Of a stretch of 64,000 nucleotides of DNA, positions 50,832-62,277 are shown one piece after another. The stretch is from Malachius bipustulatus (Eukaryota; Arthropoda; Insecta; Coleoptera; Melyridae), in NCBI GenBank assembly GCA_910589415.1, contig OU342638.1:11448014-11512013 (forward strand). Reading direction: 5' to 3'. A program made the position numbers and the translations under genes. The notes under the pieces were generated by a model. It made no database searches. It saw only the letters and a program-made list of their open reading frames with translations, and had not been told where the DNA came from. Each line of letters starts with the position of its first letter. The stretch's first letter is position 1.

Positions 50832-52180
50832 CTAATATGAATCTAATGCGCCTTGCTCCTCCTCCTCTAGGAATTGGGAGGAGTCTGTATCGCACTGGGA
50901 ACTTTGGATGCTTGCTATACTTTCTGTTTCTATTCCTTCGGATTTTATTTGTCTCTTGATTTTTGTTGATATGCGAGTTAGTCGTGCCTTTAGACTCCTT
51001 TCTTTGATATTTGGGTATATATTATATATGTCCGTTAGTAGGGATGGTATGTTGCTTGTGAAGCGTCGGGCTTCAGATAGGGGATCTGGATTTCCACTGC
51101 AGTTTTCAATAAATGCTTTGAATTTCTCATATGTGAAGTCCGATATGAGCTGGTGGTTTGCGCTGTCGTCGAAAATACGCTTGATAGTTTCTAGTGAATC
51201 AGCATTCGGTGAGTTTGTGGAGTTTGATTTGATGGTTTGAGTTTTTTTATATTTCTTGGTTCTTTTCGGTTTTCGCTGTGAGAATCTTGTAACTTCTCCA
51301 GGGGGTTGCATTAATTGTAGATCAGGGTCTGGAGAGGTATCTTTTGAGGTGGACGAAGCCGTATCTGATGGTGCGGACTGGTCATCTTTTATGTGTTGTT
51401 CTGAGTTTAATATGGTCATGTTTTGGTTTGTGAGAGTTGCGACTTCTGGTTGAGCTATTCCGGGCTTTGGATTCGGGCAGTTACCAGCTATGTGTCCCGC
51501 TTGTTTGCAGATAAAACACACCATGCTATCGTAGGATAGGAATATTCTGTATTGTGTCTCTTCGTAAGTGATGATGGTTGATGTTTCTTTTAAAATATCC
51601 GGGTTGTTTGGTGGGTGTATATATACTGCCTTCTGAAACTCAATATGTGGCTAAAGTCATCCCCCGGAATTCCTGCTCGCAGGAAGGAGACCGGCGAGAT
51701 CAACCTCATACCCATTGTAACAAGTGTTTGTTCTATGACTTGATGAGGGATTGAGGGGCACACATTGGATATGATCAACCTTTTCGCTGGTGTAATAAGG
51801 CGTCGTATTTGCAGCTCAATATCTCTTATTTTAATTGTTTCATGATCGGTTACTAGAGAGTTCACAATTTCTGTATTGGTTAGGTAGATGCAGATTCTGT
51901 TATTGCTGATACGGGAGGCAAATATAATATTTTTTGGATTTACTATTTCTCCGATTGCTTTAACATAGTCGCCTAACTTTAGTGTCTCATTTACGTTTAT
52001 TATTATTGCTTGATCTTTCTTTGGGAATGTAATGACTGGTGTGGATTTCGTTGCTTGGGTGTATGAACGTCTTTGATTGATAACTTGCGATTCTTCAGAT
52101 GTGGAGGCAGTTGGTGGATTTTCATTGTGAGTGTTTGGGCCGCTCCTGTAGTCAGAGGCGGCCAGACTTTCTTTATTCAT
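50832..52180 (-). pseudogene. LINE ORF1 (gag-like) with zinc knuckle
   Basis: The N-terminal open part (51590-52180) is a nucleic-acid-binding-like region (NRICIYLTNTEIVNSLV, LQIRRLITPAKRLIISNV). After a frameshift near 51620 the second part has a CCHC knuckle (CFICKQAGHIAGNC) followed by a Ser/Thr/Lys-rich tail. Typical ORF1 order of I/Jockey elements. Confidence 0.7.
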
Positions 52181-52390
52181 GATAATCTAGGTTTATTGCT
52201 ATGGTCAGCTGGGCAGATCAGAATACATCTTGTGGAAATAATTGGTTGCCTATCCAGGCACCGAAACGGATGGCCCTCTTTAGTTATCAAGAATTTTATT
52301 GATAACAAAACGCATGCAAAATTGAGCCTTACTGAAACAATGTTGGGGTCTGATTTCTGCGATCAGCTGTTACGCAACCATTCAAGATCA

Positions 52391-53100
52391 AAAAATTTTA
52401 ATGAAAACTAAAACTACTTATTATCTTTTCACTATTGAGTGGAAACAATGCAATTTTCAACTCGTATAAACCATAGAAAACTTCGATGGAACACGACCGA
52501 ATTTTTCACTGTTTACCAATCGACTTCAGGTGCAGGAATCTCCTTATAATCTTAAGACCAACTATAATCCTCTGATGTCCACAGATATCGAATGATACCA
52601 GTTTCTCTATCTAATAACATTTTCAAAATATCAACAAACAATTTAATCAATTATATCTCTAAAAACTATGTCAGAACAAAAAATTATTATTTAGATTATC
52701 TAATTCTCCTTACATCAGCGTCATTCTATATACAGGATGATCATATATGATTTTTAATTTTTTTTTTAATTCCGAAATTATAATTTTATTATTACAAAAA
52801 ATGCTACTACAATATATTTGAATATTTCAATTAAAGACAATGACTAAATAACTTTTTCGGATGTGGAATTTCACTGTTATACATAGTTAATTTATCATTT
52901 TCATATTAATTTTATTGTTATCTATTGTTATTTTCCAAAAAAAAATTCGGAGTGCGCGAGCTCTTCCTCACCCTGTATAATATTAGAGAATTAACTGAAC
53001 TAGTTTATTCCGACTGGCAATAAAAATGATAAATAAAATCCAGTAACCTGTTTGTAAGTCGGAGTTTAATGTAACCTTGTAAAAGATAAGAAAATCTCCT
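52391..53100. other. No gene seen; old leader repeat
   Basis: AT-rich sequence. The tract 52980-53100 resembles about 9619-9700 and 39840-39990, the leaders of other Polinton-like pieces. Confidence 0.4.
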
Positions 53101-53231
53101 TCCATCACCGCTCCTCAGTATATATTCACTCACTTAGGTGACCAACTTTATTCTGATTTTTGTCACAAGTCTCAACAAAGACCTTAAGTGAGTTAAAAGA
53201 AAAAAGTCAACGTACCTGTTAAACAATAAAA

Positions 53232-53664
53232 ATGGAGAACAAACCAAGCGCAAGCAAGGAAACATCTAGCAGAGTGACTAAAATAATAAAAAAGAAATCC
53301 AACGCCCTAGCGAAATTCAATTTCTCAAGTGGGTTTATTTGGATTAATTTGGAAACTATGGAAAAGAATCGCCCTTATTTGATTCAGAAATTGAAGAAAG
53401 GGGCGTCCAAATATGGCGAGCGGATCATCGCAGACTTGGAGGAAAATACCAAATTATACCTCCCTGAGAGGTTTAACGAGTTCACGGAAAAGCAACTTCA
53501 AGAGCTCAGTGGTGGGCAATTTCAATTTAAACAAGGCAAATGTCTTGTTTAATTACGGTAAGCAGGGAGACAGCAACTATAGACTGGAGCTTGTAAAAAA
53601 AGAAGACGTTGAACTACACATCATTGCAGACGAAAACAGATGTACCGGCAAATTGCGACCGTAA
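53232..53664 (+). pseudogene. Small recurrent protein, second subfamily, frameshifted
   Basis: The ATG at 53232 (MENKPSASKETSS) opens a basic leader, then SNALAKFNFSSGFIWINLE, RPYLIQKLKKGASKYGERII and LYLPERFNEF. An insertion of about 20 bases near 53520 shifts the frame, and VLFNYGKQGDSNYRLELV continues in another frame. It shows the original N-terminus lost in the 9.8-kb copy. A TATATATT box at about 53119 is in the same relative place. Confidence 0.6.
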
Positions 53665-53981
53665 TAATGCGGCGAATGACGTCACAGAAAACTGTACCAT
53701 GCATATCGGTCGCAGTGGTTTTTAAGGAAGCGTTGGTAGCTACCGCAACGCACTATGACGGTACCGGCAGTGTGAATGCGGTAGCCATTGCGGCGGGTGA
53801 CATAGAGTCAACGGTTTATTACGGTGGTGTGGTGTAGTACTTTCTCGATGTTCTATATTATAAAACAGATAAAATAGGTACAAGTAGGTATTTATGTTTT
53901 ATCTTATAATAACTTTACGTTATTTTATTAGGTTTATTTATTTATAGGTTAAGTTTGTTATTTTATGGTGTTTTTTCAGCA
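53665..53981. other. GC-richer tract of unknown origin, possibly Harbinger end
   Basis: Contains repeated CGGTA and GCGGTAGC-type words (53640-53840) and no supported gene. It may be the left end of the second Harbinger, but I cannot pair it with a right end inside the window. Confidence 0.3.
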
Positions 53982-54165
53982 TAATGTGTTCTGGACACGC
54001 TGAATGGACAAGTGAGCAGGACGAAATATTGATAGATTTTGTGAGAAGTCATGAATGTTTGTATAATATTCAATGTAAAGATATTGCAGAAAAACCCAAC
54101 TAAAACAGAGTTTATGGAATGAACTAGCCCAAATACTTCAAGTAACAGGTAAATACAATAATACA
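53982..54165 (+). pseudogene. MADF-domain exon of the second Harbinger
   Basis: Reads MCSGHAEWTSEQDEILIDFV, then SHECLYNIQCKD, followed by a frame change, and WNELAQILQV ahead of a GTAAAT donor. Same role and layout as the MADF exon at 31551. Confidence 0.6.
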
Positions 54166-54215
54166 ACTTCTCGCTCCCATAGAAAATATTTATTTATAAT
54201 ATTTTACATTGCTGT

Positions 54216-54319
54216 GATTAGTTTTCTCGGTAATGCTCTTCCTGCCATGCTACAGCACTGGGTCCATTCAAATATGTTTTAAATGTCTCACGAATTTAGA
54301 CTGGTATATTTGCCCCACG
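54216..54319 (-). pseudogene. C-terminal end of the second Harbinger transposase, left of the LTR element
   Basis: Reads on from the CACG insertion site as RGANIPV, an in-frame TAA, then IRETFKTYLNGPSAVAWQEE and HYREN to a stop. It continues the frame of 63021-63894, showing that the LTR element split this gene. Confidence 0.6.
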
Positions 54320-54683
54320 AGTTTTGGTTGTCCCTTACGGTTTACCTTTTTTAAAAAGGGGAATCAGGCCGTAAGGATGGGAGTTGATGTTTGACAACCG
54401 AGTCTACTCACAATAATACAATTAAATGCGGGAATTGTGAATGTTTATTAAAACAGATAAACAAAATAATTACAGCTTGTAGACTGATGTTATATCTTCG
54501 GTAATTATTGTAGACTGCCCGACGCAATGAAAAGGGGTTCTATTTAATACATTGCCACAGGTTCATTGCATCTTGAGCATTATGCTTATTTAACATATTC
54601 ACAGGAATAACAAGAAGTCTATATGCAGACTAGCTTATGTCATCACTATTACATACAAGCCAAGGAGTTTAGCTATGATGACT
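54320..54683 (-). repeat. 3' LTR of the errantivirus-type element
   Basis: Identical to the 5' LTR over 364 bases by visual comparison. Confidence 0.95.
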
Positions 54684-54929
54684 CCTCCCCGCTAAGATGG
54701 GAATTCAGGGGTGAAAATTGAAAAATTATTTTTTAAATTGTCCTGAATTCACATTTACATTTTTAAAAATCATTATGAAATTATATTAATAATTAATATT
54801 ACCTACCCATTACAAATAGGGGTAATTCACATTTTAAAATCTAAAATAGATAATAAATTGAAACTTACTTTCTAATAAAATATCGAAATATAAACTTAAA
54901 TGTTAAAACGGTTCCATTTGGAAGGCGAA

Positions 54930-56618
54930 TTACTTTCGCGGTGTGGGCGAAGGGAAAGCTTCAAGTTTGACAGTTTCACCGTTGTCCACACTATCTATAG
55001 TTTTGGTTAAACGTCTACGAATGTAATTCCTCTTACAGTACATTATACTGATAAGAACACTTATTATCAACAATAAGACATACAAGGGTATGCTGGAATG
55101 GAACCAATTGGTTTTATTAGGGGGTATATAGGTTGTTGGTTCTATAGTTTGTAGAGTTAACTTAGATAGTTCATCGAGATTTATCGATTTTAAGTTTAAT
55201 TGTATTGGTTTTATATTACTAATATTCGTGTCCTGTATTGGGGGTAGATAGACTGGTTCTTCTATCAGGTTACCTTTTAAATTAGTGTAGGTGAAATCTT
55301 TGGTAACAAATGAACATGAAAAGGGGACATTGAATAAGTAAACACCTTTTAACTTATGAACTTCTTCATTTTGACATTTTTCGTGAACTAAGGTCTCTGA
55401 GGGCAAAATTACTAAGTACTTTTGATCGTTTATTGTTTCTACTAGAGCATCTGATACGTTAACTGGGATGTGATTACAAGTTGGTGCTTCAGTTACTTTC
55501 AGAAGATTTTTTACACAGGTGTCCTGTTGGAAGTTTCGTTCGATGTCATCTACTGAACAATAATATTCCTCTTGCAAATATTTGCATTTTCTTTTAAGAT
55601 AATAAATTGAATCTTCGAACATGGCTACGTAAGAAGTAGGAGGAATTATAATGGTGGAGTTGTTATTTGGTATCGAATAGAGATGATAAAGATTGTGAAC
55701 TTTCGAATCTAGTATCGGGACGTGAAGTAGAAAAACTACATGTTCTTTCGTAATATAAAAATCTACAGATATTGTCTTAAGGAAAAGAACATTATCGTCA
55801 GAATAATATAATTTCTCGTCATGAAAGTTGCTTAGTTGCCTTTTCATTTCTGAAATTTCTTGTTCGCTTATAACGCTTAGATGTAGGACATTGAGCATTG
55901 CAAAATTAATTGCGGTATGAATGTTAGCTACAATATGATGAAGTTGAAGGACGCTATATTTCAAGATCGTTAAAGATTCTGTGAAGGATTCTTCTTTGAT
56001 TAATACAAGTGCTTCTTGGACCTTTTTGAAGTTTGATGATACGTTTTTCATTACCTCTCGGAAATTTTCTATTAATCGGGTGTTCAAGGATAATTGTTTA
56101 TTGTAATGATGAACTAAGTTCTGTTGGTTAATCGACAGTTCTCTTATGGCTCTATCGTATCTTTCGCCATCATTTGCGTCTAAATTTCCTGATATAAATT
56201 TGAACACGGAGCCTATTACATTGAGTAAGCCTCGTTTCGTTCTATTATTTTGAGGTGAAAATACTTCAGGGTGGATTAACTTCATTTGAGTTTTTAATCG
56301 TTCTACTTCCGCTGCGATGTAAACTATTTCAGTTTTTTGCGCGACTTTCCAATTTGGAAGGTAGTAGTCGTCTATACTTTGGAGTTGTTTATTTAAGTCA
56401 TTGGTACATTTTTCTAATTTTAGAACCTCGTCACTGAGTTGTCTTAAGGGGTAGTTATGAATAAAAGTGTGATGGGTGTATTGAATTCTGCCTATACCTA
56501 AACGGAGGGGTAGTATTCCGGGATTTTCTTTTAAGTCTTTAATGTCTATTTTATTTAAATTTACCTTAGTAAATAAATTTAGGACCACTAGGATGAGCCA
56601 TTTGATCATCTGGAACAA
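54930..56618 (-). CDS. Envelope-like protein of the LTR element
   Basis: 562 residues: an N-terminal signal (IKWLILVVLNLF), a long ectodomain with a furin-type RTKR site followed by a hydrophobic GLLNVIGSVFKFI stretch, coiled regions, cysteines in the second half, and a transmembrane helix near the end (YVLLLIISVLISIMY) with a basic tail. This is the F-protein-like envelope typical of errantiviruses. The first 53 bases overlap pol, so it is probably made from a spliced RNA. The frame is open. Confidence 0.8.
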   Translation of the reverse strand: MFQMIKWLILVVLNLFTKVNLNKIDIKDLKENPGILPLRLGIGRIQYTHHTFIHNYPLRQLSDEVLKLEKCTNDLNKQLQSIDDYYLPNWKVAQKTEIVYIAAEVERLKTQMKLIHPEVFSPQNNRTKRGLLNVIGSVFKFISGNLDANDGERYDRAIRELSINQQNLVHHYNKQLSLNTRLIENFREVMKNVSSNFKKVQEALVLIKEESFTESLTILKYSVLQLHHIVANIHTAINFAMLNVLHLSVISEQEISEMKRQLSNFHDEKLYYSDDNVLFLKTISVDFYITKEHVVFLLHVPILDSKVHNLYHLYSIPNNNSTIIIPPTSYVAMFEDSIYYLKRKCKYLQEEYYCSVDDIERNFQQDTCVKNLLKVTEAPTCNHIPVNVSDALVETINDQKYLVILPSETLVHEKCQNEEVHKLKGVYLFNVPFSCSFVTKDFTYTNLKGNLIEEPVYLPPIQDTNISNIKPIQLNLKSINLDELSKLTLQTIEPTTYIPPNKTNWFHSSIPLYVLLLIISVLISIMYCKRNYIRRRLTKTIDSVDNGETVKLEAFPSPTPRK

Positions 56619-59586
56619 ATACTTTTGTTAGTTGTGATTTTCTGATCGGCTTCAGTTCTTGTTTATGATATTTTTTATCTTTAGTGGTTAGGATCTTATC
56701 ATTAAAGTCTTCTCTAACGGTTACGACACGAAAGGGTGGTGCAACCTTGGATCTTTGTTGATCTTTTAGGTACACGGGTTGATTTGGCTTTGTCTCAACA
56801 AACTCATCTCGTCTAGAATTTTCATATTCAAGACGTTTTTCTTTATTTTCCCTTTCTCTAGCATGTACTGTTTCGTACAGTGCCTTAACTCTATTGTAAT
56901 GTTCATTAGAGAACTCGTAATAGAAGCTTTCATCGATTATATTAAGGAGGTCATTTGCTTCTAAGTGTCCAAATAATAATTCGATTGGTTTGAATTTTGT
57001 TTGTGAATGAATTGTTCGGTTGTAAATTATAACAGCGTTTTCAAAAACTTGAAGGTTTAATAAGTTATTTTTCGAAACTGTTATAGTTTTAATAATTTCA
57101 AGGATTGTCCCATGAGCTCTTTCAATAGGGCTATTGCTGTTTGGGTGCTTTGGCGTGATAAGATGATGAGTCACTTTGTGCATTTTTAGTAGATCTTTAA
57201 AAAGTCTGACATCAAATTGATTGTCAGTCACAAGGGTCTTTGGTATCTTATACCTTGCGAAAAGGTTTATATATGATTCCGCGATGTCGGCTACGTTCAT
57301 AGAATTTAGGGGTTCGTACATCAAAAATTTCGTAAATGAATCAATTACGGTTAAATATTTTTTGTTTCTTATTGAAAAGATATCCATGAACATAAGTTCA
57401 AAGGGCTCTTTGACCGTTGGCGTCAATTTTAATTTATATTGTATTGGATGTCTTTCATACTTAGCCTGTTGGCGAATTTTACAATCGTCAACAAACTTTT
57501 GACAGTCGACAGCTATATTTGGCCAATAGTAGTGTCTCTGTATTTCTGCGGTAAGCTCTTGTGCTCCGCGATGATTCGCATTATGGATTTCATTCAAAAG
57601 GGCAATTTTGGTTTGTTCATCTATAACGTCTCCTAATATTTTGTTTGTATACACGAATTTAACTGAATTATCAAAATGTTTACCAATAAGTATGGCTAGC
57701 GTTTCGTAAAAATCAGGATGTTTGGAAGTGATCGCATTTATTATTTTGGGATTTGCGTGTTCCTTTAGGATGTTAAGTACTTCATTTTCATAGTTGTTTC
57801 GTGTTACGTTCACGTAGTACCTTTCTTTTCCGAAACGTGTTATCCGTTTCATACTAGGTTCTGGTCTAATTTCGAAAACAAATTGTTTATTAAAGACGTT
57901 GATTGGCTTTTCCGAAATTTTTAAAGTGGCATTTACGTTTTCAGACTGGGAATGTTGACTTACGTCTGAAATTGTTTCGGCTCGTGTAACGGGAATCTGA
58001 ATTTGCTTTATCGATTTGGGTGGTACTAACTGGATATCAGAAATGATTTTAATTTTTGGTTCACTCTTGGGTGTTGATATTATTTTGGGGGTAAGTGAAT
58101 CTATCTGTTTCTCCAGATCGTCTAAATCAAGGGGTTCTCTTTCTCGTACATCACCAGGATGATTGAAAAGGGATAATAAATCGTCAGGGGTTTCGACCTG
58201 TACTGGATTTGCTTCGATACGCGAGAGAAAATCTGCGTTGGTGTTGCTTTTTCCTTTCTTATAATGCATCGTGTAGTCGAATTCTTCTAATTTTAGTCGC
58301 CATCTAACTAATTTACTATCAGGGTCTTTATGATTAAATAACCATAATAAGGGTTGATGGTCAGAAATAATGTTAAAACGTTGACCATAAATGTAAGGTC
58401 TAAAAATCTTAGTTGCCCAGATTATAGCAAGACATTCTTTCTGGATGGTGGAATAATTTTCCTCATGTTTGTTAAGGGTTTTACTGATAAACATGATGGG
58501 CTTATCTTTTCCTATAGGGCCTTGCGATAAAATTGCGCCTATTCCAAAACTTGATGCATCCGTCGTTACATTAAAGGGTTTAGTAAAATCGGGATATGTC
58601 AAGATTGGGGGATTAATTATTATCCTTTTGATGGTGTTAAAAGATTGAATAAATTCAGGTGTGTGTACAACCTTATTATTCTTTTTTAGACAAAGGGTCA
58701 AGGGTTTTGTTATTGCCGCGTAATTCTTTATGAATTTACGGTAATATCCGCTAAGTCCTAAAAATGATTTAATTTGTTTTGTCGTAGTTGGTAAGGGTAC
58801 GTTCTTTATTTTTTCTACAAGTTTGGGGTTTGGTTTAATGCCTTCTGTTGTTACAAGGTGTCCTAGGTATTCAATTTCTTTAAGACAAAATTCTGATTTT
58901 TCTAATTGGACTTTAAATTTATGTTGTCTTAATCTCTGAAAAACTGTTTGCAGATTTCGCAAATGTTCTTCAAGATTTTTGCCTAAAACGATTATGTCGT
59001 CTAAATAGACAAGACAGATTTTATCGATCAATCCTCTGAGGACGTTGTTCATGACTCGGGCAAAGCATGCGGGTGCATTGCGTAATCCGAAGGGCATGCG
59101 CAAGAAATGCCAATGGCCTTGCTCAGTGGAGAATGCTGTTTTATATTGATCTTTTGGATCAATTTCTATCTGCCAATAACCGCTCTTTAAGTCTAATTTT
59201 GAAAACATACATGAATTTCCTAATAAGTCTAGGACTGTGGCTATGTTGGGGATCGGATATTTATCCTCTATGGTTTTTTCGTTTAGCTTACGAAAATCTA
59301 CAACCATGCGCCATGATTTTTTACCTTGTTTGTTAGGTTTTTTGGGCACTAAAAATATTGGCGAGTTGTAAGGGGATTCGCTCTCTGTTATGATGTTCTG
59401 TCTTCGCATTTCTGCGATTTGGTTATTGACTTCCTGTTTTTGGGAGTAAGGGAAACGATACTGTTTGCAAAATACTACTTCGTCAGAGTTAAGCGGTATT
59501 TTATGTTTTGTATCACTTGTGAAACTTAAAATATCGCCTTCATGATAGAATATGTCTCTGTACTGTTCACACAATTTTCGTGTCAC
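56566..59586 (-). CDS. Pol: reverse transcriptase, RNase H, integrase
   Basis: 1,006 residues in one frame. RT: PIFLVPKKPNKQG, FSKLDLKSGYWQIEI, LVYLDDIIV. RNase H: TDASSFGIGAILSQ, SDHQPLLWLF and NADFLSRI. Integrase: a zinc-finger region (HNANHRGAQEL then DDCKIRQQ, where the last expected cysteine is R) and the DDE core (MFMDIFSI, LVTDNQFDV, SPIERAHGTI). The open frame begins after the protease, which is in another frame; an A8 run near 59840 is the likely break. RT and DDE residues are intact. Confidence 0.85.
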   Translation of the reverse strand: MTRKLCEQYRDIFYHEGDILSFTSDTKHKIPLNSDEVVFCKQYRFPYSQKQEVNNQIAEMRRQNIITESESPYNSPIFLVPKKPNKQGKKSWRMVVDFRKLNEKTIEDKYPIPNIATVLDLLGNSCMFSKLDLKSGYWQIEIDPKDQYKTAFSTEQGHWHFLRMPFGLRNAPACFARVMNNVLRGLIDKICLVYLDDIIVLGKNLEEHLRNLQTVFQRLRQHKFKVQLEKSEFCLKEIEYLGHLVTTEGIKPNPKLVEKIKNVPLPTTTKQIKSFLGLSGYYRKFIKNYAAITKPLTLCLKKNNKVVHTPEFIQSFNTIKRIIINPPILTYPDFTKPFNVTTDASSFGIGAILSQGPIGKDKPIMFISKTLNKHEENYSTIQKECLAIIWATKIFRPYIYGQRFNIISDHQPLLWLFNHKDPDSKLVRWRLKLEEFDYTMHYKKGKSNTNADFLSRIEANPVQVETPDDLLSLFNHPGDVREREPLDLDDLEKQIDSLTPKIISTPKSEPKIKIISDIQLVPPKSIKQIQIPVTRAETISDVSQHSQSENVNATLKISEKPINVFNKQFVFEIRPEPSMKRITRFGKERYYVNVTRNNYENEVLNILKEHANPKIINAITSKHPDFYETLAILIGKHFDNSVKFVYTNKILGDVIDEQTKIALLNEIHNANHRGAQELTAEIQRHYYWPNIAVDCQKFVDDCKIRQQAKYERHPIQYKLKLTPTVKEPFELMFMDIFSIRNKKYLTVIDSFTKFLMYEPLNSMNVADIAESYINLFARYKIPKTLVTDNQFDVRLFKDLLKMHKVTHHLITPKHPNSNSPIERAHGTILEIIKTITVSKNNLLNLQVFENAVIIYNRTIHSQTKFKPIELLFGHLEANDLLNIIDESFYYEFSNEHYNRVKALYETVHARERENKEKRLEYENSRRDEFVETKPNQPVYLKDQQRSKVAPPFRVVTVREDFNDKILTTKDKKYHKQELKPIRKSQLTKVFVPDDQMAHPSGPKFIY

Positions 59587-59806
59587 AGTTTGTTCTTTCG
59601 GCGGTAGATGTTTTAAATCTAGCTCGAGGGGTGTAAAAGATGAATGAGTTTTTGCATTGATGTTACAAATATCAATTTCATTAGAGTCAATATGATGTGC
59701 TCGTATTGGTTCATCATATTTTGACAGATCTTCTTGTACTCCGATTACGGGTATCTCACAGTGATAGTTATTAGCTGTGGTCAGGGTGTCTGGAATTGTT
59801 CCTTTC

Positions 59807-60253
59807 TTAATGGACTGTTGGGGAATCCATACCGTACCTTTTTTTTATCTTAATGGGAACTGAAACAACTTGAACGTGTCGAGATTGTAACTCGGCATTA
59901 CGACTTGCAATTACGGTGTCATATTGCTTGAGGTCGTGAACTTGATTGTTCAGGGTTACCGTTCCGACTGCATAATCTATGCTGGCGTTTGTCAGCTGTA
60001 GGATATCTGATCCTAGCAGGACGTCGAAAGAATGATGGAATTCTACAATGAAGAATTTCATGAATTGACCTTCTTCTAGTAAATCGACAATTACACATTG
60101 ATTATGTTGCGATTGATTACCAATCGTCTTTAAGATAAATTTTTCTTCGTAAATGTACTCAGAAAAATACTTCATTGCAACATCTGGGTTAATGAGAGAA
60201 TGGGTTGAACCTGTATCAATCATTAAATTTAAGGGTGGATCTATAAGTTGCAA
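59807..60253 (-). CDS. Retroviral-type aspartic protease
   Basis: The active site is MIDTGSTHSLIN, with flap-like and DVLLGSDIL segments. It ends at 59807 after a K-rich stretch; the preceding open frame (to about 60590) is acidic and continuous with it (FTSEEFSEEQ, DTYPDSQDTYFYEN). The shift to pol lies in an A8 homopolymer, so either frameshifting or a mutation separates them. Confidence 0.75.
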   Translation of the reverse strand: MQLIDPPLNLMIDTGSTHSLINPDVAMKYFSEYIYEEKFILKTIGNQSQHNQCVIVDLLEEGQFMKFFIVEFHHSFDVLLGSDILQLTNASIDYAVGTVTLNNQVHDLKQYDTVIASRNAELQSRHVQVVSVPIKIKKRYGMDSPTVH

Positions 60254-60572
60254 GCAAGGGAGAATGGAACTAGCATAATAACTTTCGTTTGAGTTTAATT
60301 CTTTCCCGAGGCAGTTTGACGAAAATTTTCGGCAACCTGGGGGTCTGTGTCATTTTCCGGGGGGTTATTATCATTAACTTCAGAGTCTCCCGAGGGATTC
60401 TCGTAAAAATACGTGTCCTGAGAGTCGGGATACGTATCATAAGGATTTTCGTACTGTTCCTCTGAAAATTCTTCACTCGTGAATTCAGATTCAGGAGTGT
60501 AACCTTCTGCTTGGTGAATTTGGGGTCTTGGCTGACGCCAATTTCTGAAATTTTGAGTTCGGAACTGATTTG

Positions 60573-61667
60573 TCAGTCCGGAGTTACAATTGACATAGGC
60601 ATTGGCCTATTCGTTTGGGCATTGTTTCTGCTAACGAATCCATTAGGCTGAAAGACGTTGGCTTGCCTAGGAGGGTTATTAGAATTATTTTGGAATGGTA
60701 CCGTTCGGTTTGGTGACCTATTTTGAAATGAAGGTTGTTGCTGATTGGGCCTAAAGTTTATTCCTCTAAACGGGACATAATTCTGATTAGGAATAAATCG
60801 AGAATTATTTTGTTGGTGGAATAATTGTTTAGTTGGCTGAATTTGAATTTTGTTAACTTGTTTGAATTTTTCAGGCGGGTGTTTCGAGATGTAGTTTAGA
60901 ACAGTGCCACAAGCTTCTGCTAGAGTGTTGTGATCTCTAACATCTAATATAGTCTGAAGCATAGACGGACAGTTTCCGTATAAAACTTCTAGGGCTGTTT
61001 GTTCATTTATTTCTAAGTGCACGATCTTTTGTTGTGCCGAAATTTGGGGGTCTTGTTGAATTTTAATGTTCAACTGTGTTTGAGTGGTTTTTATCCTCTC
61101 AATGAAATCTGGCAAACTTTCGTTATGCTGGATTTTTAACATTTTGAACCGATGGACTATGATTTTCCTGTCGGTCCAATCACCAAATTTATTTTTTAAA
61201 GCTTCCTTTAATGCAGGCCAGTTTTGTATATCTGGTCTACACAATATAAAGTCATTAGCTTCGTTAGTTAATTTATTACATATGGTACAAAAAACGTATG
61301 CATTCAAGGTATCGTCGTTGGAAATTCCGTACTTATTATAAAATGGTTCGATTTTTAAAATAAACGATTCTAAGTTTTGGGTTTTCCCGTCGAATTTGGG
61401 AAGGATTTCGCCATAATTACGGGCTGAAGAAATTAAACTTTCAACGGAGGGTTGGTTAGCATTAGTACCTGCTGCATTATTTGCAGTTCCTCTTGTTTCT
61501 GGGGGTGCCATAATATTGTTGGAATTGTCTGAAATTAAGTCTGGATTGACTTGAGAAATGGACAAAGAATCAAGGGAAACGCGTGAATTTTCTAATTCGA
61601 CAGTTTGTGGGGTATTTTCGTTGGATGAATCGTATTCTGAATCGCTACTTATAGTTGATTCGCTCAT
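60573..61667 (-). CDS. Gag
   Basis: 364 residues: an acidic Ser-rich start, a central matrix/capsid-like region (ILPKFDGKTQNLESFILKIE, ALKNKFGDWTDRKIIVHRFK, LYGNCPSMLQTILDVRDH) and an Asn/Gln/Pro-rich end. No zinc knuckle, as in many errantiviruses. Starts at a clear ATG. Confidence 0.8.
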   Translation of the reverse strand: MSESTISSDSEYDSSNENTPQTVELENSRVSLDSLSISQVNPDLISDNSNNIMAPPETRGTANNAAGTNANQPSVESLISSARNYGEILPKFDGKTQNLESFILKIEPFYNKYGISNDDTLNAYVFCTICNKLTNEANDFILCRPDIQNWPALKEALKNKFGDWTDRKIIVHRFKMLKIQHNESLPDFIERIKTTQTQLNIKIQQDPQISAQQKIVHLEINEQTALEVLYGNCPSMLQTILDVRDHNTLAEACGTVLNYISKHPPEKFKQVNKIQIQPTKQLFHQQNNSRFIPNQNYVPFRGINFRPNQQQPSFQNRSPNRTVPFQNNSNNPPRQANVFQPNGFVSRNNAQTNRPMPMSIVTPD

Positions 61668-62277
61668 GAATTTTGATGCATAATAAAATAATAATTATAG
61701 AATTGTTGGTGTTATTTCAAAATAATTAAAAATGTCATAAATATTCATAATAGCAGTATGGTAAAAATCATAAAAATAAAATAAAAATCGTAAGATGGTA
61801 AAATGGTAAAATATAAATATCAAATATCAAAGATGGTAAAAATATTTAAAAATACTTGTAATTTCCATATACCGTACGGCCAGTCTCTTCCGTATTAAAG
61901 GGGTTACTTAAATTCCACGGCATACAAAATTAACAAGGGTTTGTTTAATACACAGTAGAGTGTATATTATACTAGTAAAATTATTTAAAATTAAAAATAT
62001 TATATTAAGTCATGCAAAATAAATCTTTACTTATGTTTCTTGTTTTAAAAAATTAAAATATTTTTCGTATTCTTTGAAAACGAATTTAATTCAATACTTT
62101 GAATTATCAAATTGTAAAATCTTTAAAAATTATTCAATAAAAATCATATATTTATTTGGTCAGGAAAAATCAAAATTAAATAAAATAAAACTTCAAAAAT
62201 ACATATTCGTATTAAAATTATTACTCTGACCTTTGTTATCTTCGCTTAAAGTTGCTGGTTTTCGGTGAGTCCTCGTT

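Larger units (their letters stand above)
41013..52390 (-). mobile_element. I/Jockey-type LINE, nearly full length, with two nested insertions
   Basis: On the minus strand: ORF1 with zinc knuckle (50832-52180), ORF2 with endonuclease, RT and RNase H (50830 to 41192), and a T9 run at about 41015 that reads as poly-A on the minus strand. The element is split by a foldback MITE (43076-43568) and by the Polinton-like element (43921-49366). Without them it is about 5.4 kb, the usual length. Frames are broken in several places. Confidence 0.8.

Noticed and set aside
49610..51453. Plus-strand open frames opposite the LINE
   Set aside because: Antisense of LINE ORF1 and ORF2; no independent support.
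54930..61667. Plus-strand open frames opposite gag, pol and env
   Set aside because: Shadows of the intact minus-strand genes.
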